Positions 12,334-23,205 of a stretch of 64,000 nt of DNA are shown here, in pieces. The DNA comes from Argopecten irradians (lineage: Eukaryota > Mollusca > Bivalvia > Pectinida > Pectinidae): the NCBI RefSeq assembly GCF_041381155.1, contig NC_091135.1:9148075-9212074 (forward strand), in the 5' to 3' direction. Numbering within the stretch: position 1 is the first letter of the stretch; the number at the start of each line of letters is the position of its first letter. Made by a program: the position numbers and the translations under genes. The notes under the pieces were generated by a model, which was not told the DNA's origin, made no database searches, and was given only the letters and a program-made list of their open reading frames with translations.

Positions 12334-14165
12334 AGGTCACCTGAGACGAAGTCTCAAGTGACCTATTCTAATCGCCTTTTGTCCGTCGTCGTCCGTCGTC
12401 CGTCGTGCGTCGTCCGTCGTCCATCGTGCGTCGTCCGTCGTCCGTTGTATGTCCGTAAACAATTTACATTTTCGACTTCTTCTCAAAAAACCACTGAAGC
12501 AAATTCAATGAAATTTTGCACAAACCTTCTAAGGCTATAAGGCCAATCAAAATTGTGAATTATATGGTCCCCAACTCCCTGGGGGCTGTGGGAGGGGCCA
12601 AAAGAGGTTAAAATTGACTATAATTTCAAAAATCTTCTTCTCCACTCACAGATGTGATGGAATCAATTACTCTTCATAGATAGAAAGGTCTAAAGGTCCT
12701 TTACAAAAATTGTGAATTATATGACCCTGGGGTCTCAGGTTTCCCCTTGGGGAGGGGGGTTAAGTTTACTATAGTTTATATAGGGAAAACACATTTTTGA
12801 GCATTATTTGGTCATTTGTAAAAGGAAATGAGTCAAATGTTATCAGAATTATCCCTATGAAATGGTCATTGAATCCTATAAACAAATTTTCCATGGCTGA
12901 CTCCCAGGGGCCTTATGGGTGGGGCCAAAAGGGGTCAAATAAGCTAAAACTTCAAAAATCTTCTTCTGAAATTCTGGAACTGGTAGAATCAAATACTCTT
13001 CATAGATGGAAAGGTTTTAAGGTCCTTTACAAAAATTTGTGAATTATATGACCCTAGGGTCTTGTGTTTCCCCCTGGGGAGGGGGTCAAGTTTTACTATA
13101 GTTTATATAGGAAAAACACATTTATGAATGTTATTTGCTTATTTTTTCATAGGAAATTAGTCAAACTGGGTTAGAATTATTAGCCTGAGATAGCATTTTA
13201 TCGTCATATCCATATTGGTTCCTGGCCGACTCCCAGGGGCCTGAGGGGCCGGGCCAAAAAGGGGTCAAATAGGCTAAAACTTCAAAAATCTTCTTCTGAA
13301 TTCACAGATTTGATGGAACTAAATACTCTTCATAGATTGGAAGATGTTATGAGCCCTTTACTACAAATTACATGTGAATTTCATGCCCTCTGTGGATCTC
13401 AGATTTTTCCCTGGGTGAGGGTTACAATTTACTATATATCTATATAGATGGAAAAACACGTGAACATTATTTGGCGAGTAGTGATTAATAGGAAATGAGT
13501 CAAACATGGGTGTTTGAATTACTAACCTTGAAATAGCGCCGTTTTAACACCATACTCCTTGTTGGTACGTTGGTTGACCCCCAGGGGACCAGAAGGGGCG
13601 GGCTGCCAAAATGGGTCAAAATGGCTTAAATTTCAAAACATCTTCATTTCCTGACATGCCAAGGTTTGATCGGAACCCAAATTATTCTCCTTAAGATAAA
13701 AAATGTGTAAATCTTCATAAATATCACTGGACCCTGACCGGACTTCTAGTTTGGTAGACAAAATATCTGTGAATTTCATCACCCCAGGGTCTCCAATTCT
13801 TCCCTGGGGAGGGGATGAAAATTTACTTCAGTTATGATGAAAAGAGGAAAAACAAATATTTTGTTCATTTTTGTGTATTCAATATGTCACACCTGATTGA
13901 CTTTTGAATTATCATAGTGAGATGACAGTTGGAACATCACTTCTAGATTGAGCCATGTTATGGCCCAGGGGCTTCAGGGGACGGGGGTCAAAAAGGTCAA
14001 AATGACAGAAAATTCTTTAAATTCTTCTTTTCAATTTAGAAGATATGATTACAATTAGATTTAGTCACACGAAACTGATAGGTCTTAAGATGCTTTGCAT
14101 AAATTGTGAATTCTGTGACTCATGAGACTTTGGGAGGCGGAGTCAGTTTGGCTATGCATAGTTAC
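12334..14165. repeat. Dispersed element with ~330-380-bp internal repeats
   Basis: It opens with a hairpin (12334-12364: AGGTCACCTGAGAC, loop gaa, then its near-exact complement) and a gtccgtcgtccgt-rich stretch. It continues as about five diverged units marked by 'aaaatcttcttct', 'actcttcatagat', 'gtgaattatatgaccct' and 'ggggccaaaaggggtcaaa', near 12632, 12960, 13290, 13641 and 14021. The hairpin start also occurs in altered form at 53706. This looks like a non-autonomous transposon whose body has expanded in tandem. No coding potential is seen. Confidence 0.75.
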
Positions 14166-14339
14166 ATTTGAATAAATATTTTTTAGTTATTTGTAGAATT
14201 GTCATTCTGTTCTTCTTTTAATTTTTTCTTTAAAAACTTTTCAATACAAAAATATTTATTTGAAAGTTATTAAGACAGAAAGCCAGGTGTAAAAAAAAAA
14301 AATAGTTAAAAAATAGTTTTAAAAAAATCAATTAGGCAA

Positions 14340-14412
14340 GAATTGGGATTTGAACTCAAAATATTGTCTATGTATCTCTGTAAGGTAAGGGAGATAAACT
14401 CAGCTAAGAATA
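14340..14412 (-). repeat. tRNA-like promoter (possible SINE head)
   Basis: On the minus strand TAGCTGAGTTT (A-box-like) is followed 45 nt later by GTTCAAATC (B-box-like), the spacing normal for tRNA genes. The T-arm nearly folds, but the acceptor ends do not pair, so a working tRNA is unlikely. A tRNA-derived SINE head or chance are the alternatives. Confidence 0.35.
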
Positions 14413-16255
14413 TCCTTAACAAACCGGAAGTTGATAGAATTGTGGGATATATGCAACAAGGTAACATGGCAAGGATGGCATGCCGTTTCAAGAATAAGTC
14501 TGTGCAAATAACATCTAAAAACTTTAATTCTAGATGTTTTTATTGTATTTTTTCTCGAATTGAGATTATATATATTTCAACAGTTTTCTCTTTGACATTG
14601 TACGTCATTCCTGCCATGATTAATTCTCTTGGATATTTTTTGGACATTAGTTGGTTGAAAAAAAACGCCGAATTGTTGATTCTTTGTTCCAGGGCCAAAG
14701 CCTACTTCACAACAGACCATGGATAATTCCCCATAAAAAATGAGTTATTGTCTATCATATATTAATAGTCTATAAATGGCAATACAGCATGGATCTGTCA
14801 AATATTGTTTCAACAATATGTTTTGTATTAGGTTTTTAAGCTCCCGAATTTCTATTAAATTGACAATTTAATATTGTACTCGCACTTTTGAAAAAGTGAG
14901 GATACCAGTATAACTCATGACTTGGGTGCAATATGTTTGTTACATGCTATAAGTGCCTATAATTTTTACACTACAACCTTTCCCTATCAGTCACCTTCAG
15001 AATAATGTAAATTTAGGCAAAGCTATTCTGAGAGCTGCTGCAAGTTAATCCATTGTTTGTTTATTGTTTTTTTAACTATTACCAAATATAAATACATGAT
15101 TGTTATGAATGCAGTTTAGATGCCATGTATATAATTAAAGGATATCTTAACGGCGAAAGAGTTATCTCCCCTGACCCAACAGGCTATCAATATCGTGTGT
15201 TAACTTAAGTTTTTAAAATGCTTATTGTGCACATTATTGACTTACTGTACGGCTTGAAACCATTTTTATACTAGAATGATAGCCTTGCTGAATTACTAGT
15301 ATTGAGTTTATAACAAGAAAAACAATATTTAGCATAAAATACTTCTACTTTCACTTTATGCAAAGATATGTGACGGCGGCTACAAAGTATACCTCAACGT
15401 CATTCTCTGTCAACAGGCAGAAAGTTCTGAAGCAAATGGTCACGTAAAACTGCTTTTAAGTTAAGATTCAGGCCAAAATGTAAATGTTTGATTCACTTAA
15501 GAATTAAATTGGAAGGTTTATGCTGGATCTTGTTGAGATTTCCGTTTTCTGTTTATGAGAATGTTTTCCAACTCTACATATACAGGGCATCCATTAACCT
15601 GAGACCTCGGGTCATTGCACAGCAAAATTTATTCTGACGCACGAGCTGTGCATGCCGTGCGTCAATCTGACGCTTCACATTTTTACTACCACTGCCCATC
15701 AGACTTGTGTATGTGTGTGTATTATTTGATGGCCAGCCCTCAATAAAGTGTATATTAGCTAGGGTCAGTGACACTAATTGGTAGAACACACCCCACGCCA
15801 AATAAAAGATTCACTCAACTGTGACATAACCCGACCGTAATCTACTAATTGGAGCACAGGTAAAGAAGTCAAACCTCTACTGAGTTCCTATACCTACCTC
15901 TAGTTTGCTAATACTGCACTTTGTTATCAGCAATCACATTGTAATCAAAGCTTTATTAGATTCCCATTTCACTAAATTAATGTTACATAACTTGCAATCA
16001 GGTATACAACAGAGTTGAGATTGTAGATAGGCCAAGCTTAGTGCATGCTGCAGTAGCCATTTTGTTGTTAACTTGAATAATCTTGCGTGTGCATTACCCA
16101 CAAACCATCAGCTTGGGAGTGTGAGATGCGTAAATCGTTCCTGTTACCGCTTCTTATTTGTTTTTTGGCGGCAAATATGAAAAGAGGATTGACGTGGAAA
16201 AGAAACACAAATGAAATAAAAAACATTGTATTTATTTTTAAAAGGTAGTTTAAAT
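14413..16255. other. No gene or clear repeat seen
   Basis: This 1.8-kb AT-rich stretch has only scattered short open frames with no family resemblance and no matched splice sites. Small runs (tttttt, gtgtgtgt near 15710) are the only structure. Confidence 0.4.
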
Positions 16256-16775
16256 TTTAGAAATGCCATTCGTCTGTCCGTCCGTTAGCAATTCTTGTTA
16301 TCACTATTTCTCAGAAAGTACTGAAGTGATCATTCTCGAATTTCATATGTAGGTTGCCCTAGGGCCCCTTGTTGTGCATATTGCGTTTTGGGACTGATTG
16401 GTCAACAAGATGGGCGTCAAACAGCCATCTTTGATTTTGATTGTTAAAGTTTGTTATCACTATTTCTCAGGGCCGCCAGGAAGCCATCTTAGATTTTGAT
16501 TAGTTAAAGTTTGTTATCGCTATTTCTCAAAAAGTACTGAATGGATCTGTCTCAAATTTCATTTGTAGGTTCCCCTAGCTATAGGGCCCTAGTTATGCAT
16601 ATTGCATTTTGAATTGTAATTGATTGGTCAACTATTCCTTAGAAAGTTCTGAAGCGATCTTGTCTCAAATTTATGTGTAGTATGTTTGAAAAAGTTTGAA
16701 AAGCGGGGAAAAGATCCCTCTTTCCATTGTCAGACATAAATCATTCTTTGGTGGGCGCTAAGATCCCTTTGGGAT
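16256..16775. repeat. Dispersed 'gtccgtccg...ttctcagaaagtactgaa' repeat
   Basis: Three internal, diverged copies of 'gttatcactatttctcag...gtactgaa...tctcaaattt' are followed by 'ttatgcatattgcatttt'. The same text is found at 6600-6760 and 9000-9070. The end (16690-16775) has 'aaagatccctctttcc...aagatccctttgggatct', a short imperfect inverted repeat. It is non-coding. Confidence 0.7.
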
Positions 16776-17947
16776 CTCTTGTTCCATGGTTAGGATATGG
16801 GGACACCATAAACGCAAACCCTGATTGCATTTGCTTAAACATTGCAATTAAATGCTTCATCATTGCAATTACCCGGTATATAAGAAAATACTATTTAGTT
16901 ATTGTGCGGACAATGTGTTTTCATTATTAAACAGAATTGTAATACATTTAAAGGTCAAGTTGCTATAACCACTGTAATTGTCTTCTGGCTTCATTTAGTC
17001 ACTTTACATGTGGATTTCCTTAGAAATTTTTGAATACTTTTTTAAATGATTATGTACCATAATACTATGTTTTCGCTGTCTGTTGTGAAGTCTTGTGTAA
17101 TTCTTCTATATATGCACTAATTCAAATTGCATACACCATACAGGAAGTCACTGTCTAATCCAGTCAATCCTGTTTAATAGATTTTGTGATGATTTAGTGA
17201 TACACCAACTGTGAATGAATAACTACATTATGTATTAACATTTTCTGTATTGGTCACGATATTCAAAGCATCTTGTAGACTTTATAAACTTCTGTTACAA
17301 TCCGAAGTCCATAAAATGCTTAGAATTTCAAGACCGATACAAGTATTTGTATGATGTGCAGCTTGAAGTTAACCTGAATTTTTTATTTAGCCAATAAATT
17401 TAAATGAAAGGAATGAAACGGATGACTTTTGAGTACTAGCCAAAGACAGCGGACAAATTTACAGCATTATTTAAATGGTTTATATTTGATTTATTTCATA
17501 CAGGGTTGTGGATATATCCGCAGGTTATTATGTGTGTTTATACTTTCCTTTTCATTTTTATAGAATTTTTACCAGCAGTTAAGTTCCTACATGTAAGATG
17601 TAACTATCTTATTTGTTGTGTGCAAAATATCTTGTAGCAAAGGCCATATATATATATGTACATGTACGGGAAATGAGGGTTTTAGGAAGTAGTTCGTGAG
17701 CACTTGATATCTAACAGACATATTTCTAGTTTAAAATGAGTAGCGATGCGATAGCGGTATCAAATACCGGTATCCAACGCTAGGAGTCAATATGTAATTG
17801 TCACTTTTCCTGGCTGAATTTTATTTCCCAGGTTTTCTCTTATTAAAAAGGGAGGTTTCTGATTATGACTAATACATATAGTTTGTTATTAAGATAATTT
17901 GGACATTGCATTTGATAAAAAGGTCGCTTTTTATATTTTGCAGAAAG
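16776..17947. other. Non-coding sequence 5' of the Helentron
   Basis: No exon is supported. 17740-17775 contains 'agcggtatcaaataccggtatcc', a small inverted repeat. 17925-17942 has an acceptor-like 'ttttatattttgcag' just before the first Helentron ATG. The Helentron 5' terminus must lie in or before this stretch, but I cannot fix it. Confidence 0.4.
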
Positions 17948-18600
17948 ATGCCTCGTAAAAAGACATGGAAGACTTCCCTGGCGAAGAAGAACAACAGAAA
18001 TAGACTCGTGGATACTGGCCACGTAAAAAATAGTACCTATGACATTACGAGTGACTGTGTGACGAGTGACGGACCTGTTAGACTTGTGGATCCTGGCCAC
18101 AGTAAAAACAGGACCATGAGACGGGGGGATACCGCCTCCTTAAAAAGGGTACCATGTTTGCCTTCGGGCGCCTATAGCTTGTATGAACAGCCTTCGGGCG
18201 CCAAAAACTTGTCTTAACAGCCTTCGGACGCCAAAAACTTGCCTAAACTGCCTTCGGGCGCCAAAAACTTGCCTGAACTGCCTTCGGGCGCCAAAAACTT
18301 GCCTGAACTGCCTTCGGGCGCCAAAAAACTTGTCTGAACTGCCTTCGGGCGCCAAAAACTTGTATGAACTGCCTTCGGGCGCCAAAAAGTTGTATGAACT
18401 GCCTTCGGGCGCCAAAGCGTTGTATGAACTGCCTTCGGGCGCCATGAACTTGCTAAATGAGCCTTCAGGCACGATTAACATGCCAAATGAGTCTTCACTA
18501 ACCACGAAAATGAACTTTGGTTCAGTTCACCAAGCAAGTGAAATATTTCCAACAGTTTCAAGAGGAATGCAGTGTACTTGCAACAGTTTAGTTTCACTGA
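17948..18600 (+). CDS. Helentron N-terminus with 30-bp repeats and protease Cys box
   Basis: It begins at ATG 17948 (MPRKKTWKTS...), a basic start. From 18161 to 18491 eleven 30-bp units encode a ten-residue repeat close to PSGAKNLYEL. The second unit has a stop, and the sixth is 31 bp long (one extra A), which changes the frame. After the repeats comes RGMQCTCNSL, which fits the catalytic-Cys box of herpesvirus-tegument-type deubiquitinases. The frame moves once more just after this box to continue in the next segment. The decaying frame and the 10-residue periodicity are directly visible. The protease assignment is from family memory. Confidence 0.65.
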
Positions 18601-19494
18601 TCTCTGTAAAAATGAGCATTACCAAACATCAAAACGTCAAAACGTTGATGATATTCTCTTAGCTGGTGATGAGTTATTCAGAATAAGAATGGCAGAATTA
18701 AAATCAACAAACACATTTGTTTCAAAAATGCTTCAGTTTAAAGAGCTACCTTTGATTGTTTCCCTGTCGGGTAAAAACTTTAAAGTTCAGTACCATGATC
18801 AGATATATGGCTGTGTTACACATTCTGATTGGAATGATTCACAAGATAGCTTGAACCTACAGGAAGGTGTTGACAGATTATTTTCTAATCACAATGAAGG
18901 TCTTATTATTGTTGGAGGGATTTGTTCAGCTTTGTATCTAGATAGCAACAAAAACCCGTCAATATTTGATTCACACTCCCATGGTTCAGATGGCCTATCA
19001 TGTGTTGATGGAAGAGCAGTTGAAATGAATTTTCAAAATACACAACATTTGGTCGATTTCATGTTTTCATACTATCGAAGTGCAAATATCTCCATGAACA
19101 GTCACTGCCAGTTTGAAATTCAACCAGTTACTATTTCCAAACAGACTTCAGGGAGAAAATCATTGCTTGACAAATACTTTGACTTTCAAAATGAAAAGGC
19201 ATTATTGAAAGAGGAACAATCATCAGCAAAGAGAAAAATGTATATGAAACACTATATGCAGAAAAGAAGGGAATGTTCAAGTTTTAGGGAAAGACAAAAT
19301 CGCTGTTGTGTAGAGAGCAAACAAAAAGCTAGAGAAAATCCAGAATATAAATTGAAAGATCGAGAAAACAACCACAAAAGAATTAAGAAGGCTAGACAAT
19401 GTGAGGAGTTTAGAGAATCTGAACTTAAAGCAAAACAGAGATCCAGAGAAGAAATAGAAACAAAACAAAAAGAAAGAAAAAGCACACTTAAAGC
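18590..19494 (+). CDS. Helentron tegument-type cysteine protease-like domain
   Basis: The segment reads TDLCKNE...LLAGDELF...GLIIVGGICSALYL and then FDSHSHGSDGL. The Asp-x-His pair in DSHSH, together with the upstream Gln-Cys box, matches the Cys-His-Asp layout of the peptidase C76 / Herpes_teg_N fold, which removes ubiquitin. Similar domains occur at the head of large Helitron-like proteins in molluscs and fish. It then passes into a charged, Lys/Glu/Arg-rich region (YMKHYMQKRRECSSFRERQ) likely to be coiled coil. An OTU protease is the alternative, but the FDSHSH..DG signature fits the tegument type better. Confidence 0.65.
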
Positions 19495-20310
19495 TATGAC
19501 AAAGGCCAGACAAAACAAGGAATTTAGAGAGTCTGAACTTAAAGCAAAACAGAGATCAAGAGAAGAAATAGAAACAAAACAAAAAGAAAGAAAAAAGCAC
19601 ACTTAAAGCCAAGACAAAGGCCAGACAAAACAAGGAATTTAGAGAGTCTGAACTTAAAGCAAAACAGAGATCAAGAGAAGAAATAGAAACAAAACAAAAA
19701 GAAAGAAAAAACACACTTAAAGCTATGACAAAGGCCAGACAAAACAAGGAATTTAGAGAGTCTGAACTTAAAGCAAAACAAAGATCAAGAGAAGAAATAG
19801 AAACAAAACAAAAAGAAAGAAAAATCACACTTAAAGCTAAGACAAAGGCCAGACAAAACAAGGAATTTAGAGAGTCTGAACTTAAAGCAAAACAGAAATC
19901 AAGAGAAGAAATAGAAACAAAACAAAAAGAAAGAAAAAAACACACTTAAAGCTATGACAAAGGCCAGACAAAACAAGGAATTTAGAGAGTCTGAACTTAA
20001 AGCAAAACAGAGATCCAGAGAACAAATAGATACAAAACAAAAAGAAAGAAAAAAGCACACTTAAAGCTATGACAAAGGCCAGACAAAACAAGGAATTTAG
20101 AGAGTCTGAACTTAAAGCAAAACAGAGATCCAGAGAACAAATAGATACAAAACAAAAAGAAAGAAAAAGCACACTTAAAGCTAAGACAAAGGCCAGACAA
20201 AACAAGGAATTTAGAGAGTCTGAACTTAAAGCAAAACAGAGATCAAGAGAAGAATTAGAAACAAAACAAAAAGAAAGAAAAAGCACACTTAAAGCCAAGA
20301 TAAAGGCTAG
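19387..20310 (+). repeat. 114-bp coding repeat (38 residues), about 8 copies
   Basis: Units carry 'aaaggccagacaaaac' at 19501, 19616, 19730, 19844, 19959, 20074 and 20188, with diverged copies near 19387 and 20302. Spacings are 115, 114, 114, 115, 115, 114 and 114 bp. Each 115-bp unit has one extra A in the 'agaaagaaaaagcacac' run. The translated unit is KARQNKEFRESELKAKQ plus a KxRSREEIETKQKERK-type tail, so it is very charged and helical. The three extra bases add up to one codon, so the frame after the array equals the frame before it. Confidence 0.93.
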
Positions 20311-21484
20311 ACAACGAAAGGAATATTGTGATCTTGAAATAGAAATGAAAAGGCTTTTAAGGAAGAATCCTTTGCAGTTGGAAAAAGAAAGATTAAAAAA
20401 GCAAGAAAATCGGAAAGTTCACCGACAAATGGAGAGGTGTAGAGACAAACTTTCTAAAGCTACAAAAAGAAAAACGTTTGCATTGGTAGACCATGAAAGA
20501 TTACTAAACAAAAAAAGACACATAGGTTGTACAATTGATGAATCGATTGTAAAGTTTCATGCTAGAGTAGCAAATGGCCCAATATATGCTTGCTCCTGTT
20601 GTCATCAAACATGGTTTCGCAAAAGTGTTGTCCAACTTGACAAGGCCCACATTACATTGGAGAGCAGACAACTATGTACTGATCTTACATCTGTTGATGG
20701 AAAACAATGGCTTTGTTCCACTTGTCTGGCATCATTAAAAGAAGAGAAGGTACCAAAATTGTCAGTAAAAAATGGGATGTTGTGGCCCAAAAAGCCCGAG
20801 GTTCTGAATTTGCATCCACTAGAAGAAAGGTTGATATCACAACGGATACCTTTTATGCAAATACGTGAACTTCCCAGAGGAGGTCAATTATCTGCGAAAG
20901 GAAATATTGTTAATGTACCTGTTGACATACAACCTACTATTAACGCACTTCCGAGGCAAGTGGATGAACATGTAACAATTGCAGTGAAATTAAAGAAACG
21001 GTTATCTCACAAGTCATCATGTTTTTCTGAAAACATTCGCCCCAAGGTTGTGCTCAAAGCTCTAAAATGGTTGATGGAAAACAGTGAATTATACAAAAGT
21101 GAAAACATCAAAATTGATGAAACATGGGAGAAAAGAATCACAGAAGCCAATGATGAGCTTATCACAGAATTAACAGGAAGTTCTCGTTCAAAAGATGACA
21201 GAGATTCTGAGGAGGCATCTGATGATTTTTGTGAAATTTCTGCAGATGATGGAACTCAGGGCAATACAGATACATTAGTGGATGACACAGATTTTGACAC
21301 AAACAAAATATATGTATTTGCTCCAGGAGAAAACCAGAAACCTATTAGCTTATATGAAGACAAAGATGCAGAGTACCTTTGCTTTCCTTCAATTTTCTGT
21401 GGACAGCGAAGATTGGACAATGAAAAGAGACACAAAAATGTACATTACAGTGACATTGCAAAATGGGGAATTGAGAAGTGTTGA
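20303..21484 (+). CDS. Helentron DUF6570-like zinc-binding module
   Basis: The frame opens inside the repeat array and ends at 21484. After the charged region (20320-20550) it has YACSCCHQTWFRKSV, a two-Cys pair, then WLCSTCLASL, a second pair. These are followed by LPRGGQLSAKGNIVNVPVD and NALPR. This series is the signature of the DUF6570 region that precedes the Rep of mollusc and fish Helitrons and is thought to bind DNA. An acidic stretch at about 21200-21290 (DDRDSEEASDDF) separates it from the next block. The frame breaks at its end; the next block continues WELRSVDRRAAQ in another frame. Confidence 0.8.
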   Translation, partial: KARQRKEYCDLEIEMKRLLRKNPLQLEKERLKKQENRKVHRQMERCRDKLSKATKRKTFALVDHERLLNKKRHIGCTIDESIVKFHARVANGPIYACSCCHQTWFRKSVVQLDKAHITLESRQLCTDLTSVDGKQWLCSTCLASLKEEKVPKLSVKNGMLWPKKPEVLNLHPLEERLISQRIPFMQIRELPRGGQLSAKGNIVNVPVDIQPTINALPRQVDEHVTIAVKLKKRLSHKSSCFSENIRPKVVLKALKWLMENSELYKSENIKIDETWEKRITEANDELITELTGSSRSKDDRDSEEASDDFCEISADDGTQGNTDTLVDDTDFDTNKIYVFAPGENQKPISLYEDKDAEYLCFPSIFCGQRRLDNEKRHKNVHYSDIAKWGIEKC

Positions 21485-23205
21485 CAGAAGAGCTGCTCAG
21501 TCTGTTCCAAATATCTTTTTCAAATTGAAGAAAATCCAGATCAAGCAAGTTAGTGACAAGGTCAATCTTGCTGTTAGAAGATGTAAATCAGAAGGAAAAA
21601 AGATAACTGCTGGACAAGTTAGAAATCAGTTCATCTGCAAATGAAATTGTCAGACTAAACGAAGGCTACTACATTTTTAGAACATTGAGAAACTCCCCTG
21701 CATACCTGTCATCTAAGAAAAAAGATGCATTTGCCATGATACGACAGCTTGGTCTACCTACGTGGTTCATGTCATTGTCATCAGCTGACACAAGATGGCC
21801 AGACCTTTTGAGAACACTGGCAACACTAGATGGTACTATTCTGTCAGATGAAGACCTTGAATCAATGGACTGGAACAGAAAAACCAACTTGGTCAAAAAG
21901 GATCCCGTGACCAGTGCCAGATTTTTTGACAACAGAGTACGCGAATTCATCACATCTTTCTTGAAAAATGATCACAACCCTATCGGAACTGTAACAGATG
22001 TTTTTAGAAGAGTTGAGTTCCAAAATAGAGGTTCACCACACATACACATGCTTCTGTGGACAAAAGATGCACCAAAGTATCCTAACGATGATGAGAGTTC
22101 AATAGTAGAATATGTTGACAAATATGTCACTTGTTCACTACAAACGGATGATCCTGAACTTCAAAATCTTATTGATCTCCAAGTACACAAACATTCAAAA
22201 ACCTGTAAAAAAGGTGGTAAATCAGTGTGCAGGTTTGGTTTTCCTCTACCACCATTACTACAAACTATGCTTCTTGAGCCTCTAGAAACTGACGTTGACG
22301 AGTATAGAAAGAAGTACAAAGATCTGCAACAAAAGATGAATGATTACAAAGATGGCTGTGACTTGGAATTTGAAACTTTCCTCCGTGATATTGCAGACAT
22401 GCCACTTGAAGAATACATCAAGTGTATAAGAGCGTCACTGAAGGGTCCCAAAAGTTTTCCTCAAAAGACGCCCATCAGAAATGAGAGTGAACTATTATAA
22501 TCCAGCTGTTCTCAAAGCTTGGACCGCAAATTTGGACATTCAGTTTGTGCTCGACCCATATGCCTGTGCAACTTACATTGTGTCATATATCAGTAAATCA
22601 CAGAGAGGCATAAGTGCTATGCTAGACAAGGCATCAAAAGAAGCAACAGAAGGAAATATGGATTTGAAGCACCAAGTAAGGCATATTGGTAACAAATTTC
22701 TTAATTTTGTTGAGGTCAGTGCACAAGAGGCTAGTTACCTGATACTACAGATGCCTTTGACACAAGCTTCTCGAGAGGTGGCGTTTATCAACACCTCCAC
22801 ACCTGATGCAAGGGTCTTCCTTCTCAAAACAGAAAATGAACTGAATGAACTTCCAGAACATTCAACAGATATCCATGCAACAAGTATGATTGAGAGGTAT
22901 TCAAAACGTCCAAAACAGTTAGAATTATGGTGTTTGGCTGATTATGTCTCACAACTAGAAGTGACATTTCCTAAAGACCTGGAAAAGCCAGTTCCAAAAG
23001 AAGAAAAAAATGATGACGATGATGAAGAAGAAGAAGAAATAACATGTGATGATCAGATTGACAAACAAGAAACATCACATAGTGAAATGGATGGTGAGGA
23101 ATTCAGAGCAACAGATGTACTTGTAAAATTGAAAAATGGAATTAAAATTAGAAAACGTAAAAATGACCGCGTTATCAGATTTGTTGGATTTAGCAAAAAA
23201 AACCA
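21470..23205 (+). CDS. Helentron HUH Rep endonuclease region
   Basis: The Rep domain is in three frame segments (to about 21635, 21636-22490, 22480-23205). The N-terminal helitron-like domain is seen as MIRQLGLPTWFMSLSSADTR. The HUH metal motif is RGSPHIHMLLW at 22031-22059 (His-x-His). The paired catalytic tyrosines lie in TYIVSYISK, with codons at 22574 and 22586 (YxxxY). They nick and join DNA in rolling-circle transposition. The end is acidic (DDDDEEEEE) and likely a linker. All known catalytic residues are kept despite the frame changes near 21635 and 22480. Confidence 0.88.

Noticed and set aside
14343-14726. 127-codon + strand frame
   Set aside because: It starts over a tRNA-like SINE head, has biased composition, no recognisable domain and no splice partners.
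19252-20298. Minus-strand frames rich in Phe, Leu and Ser over the Helentron repeat
   Set aside because: They are the antisense of the Lys/Glu-rich array; the hydrophobic look comes from reverse-complemented AAA/GAA codons.
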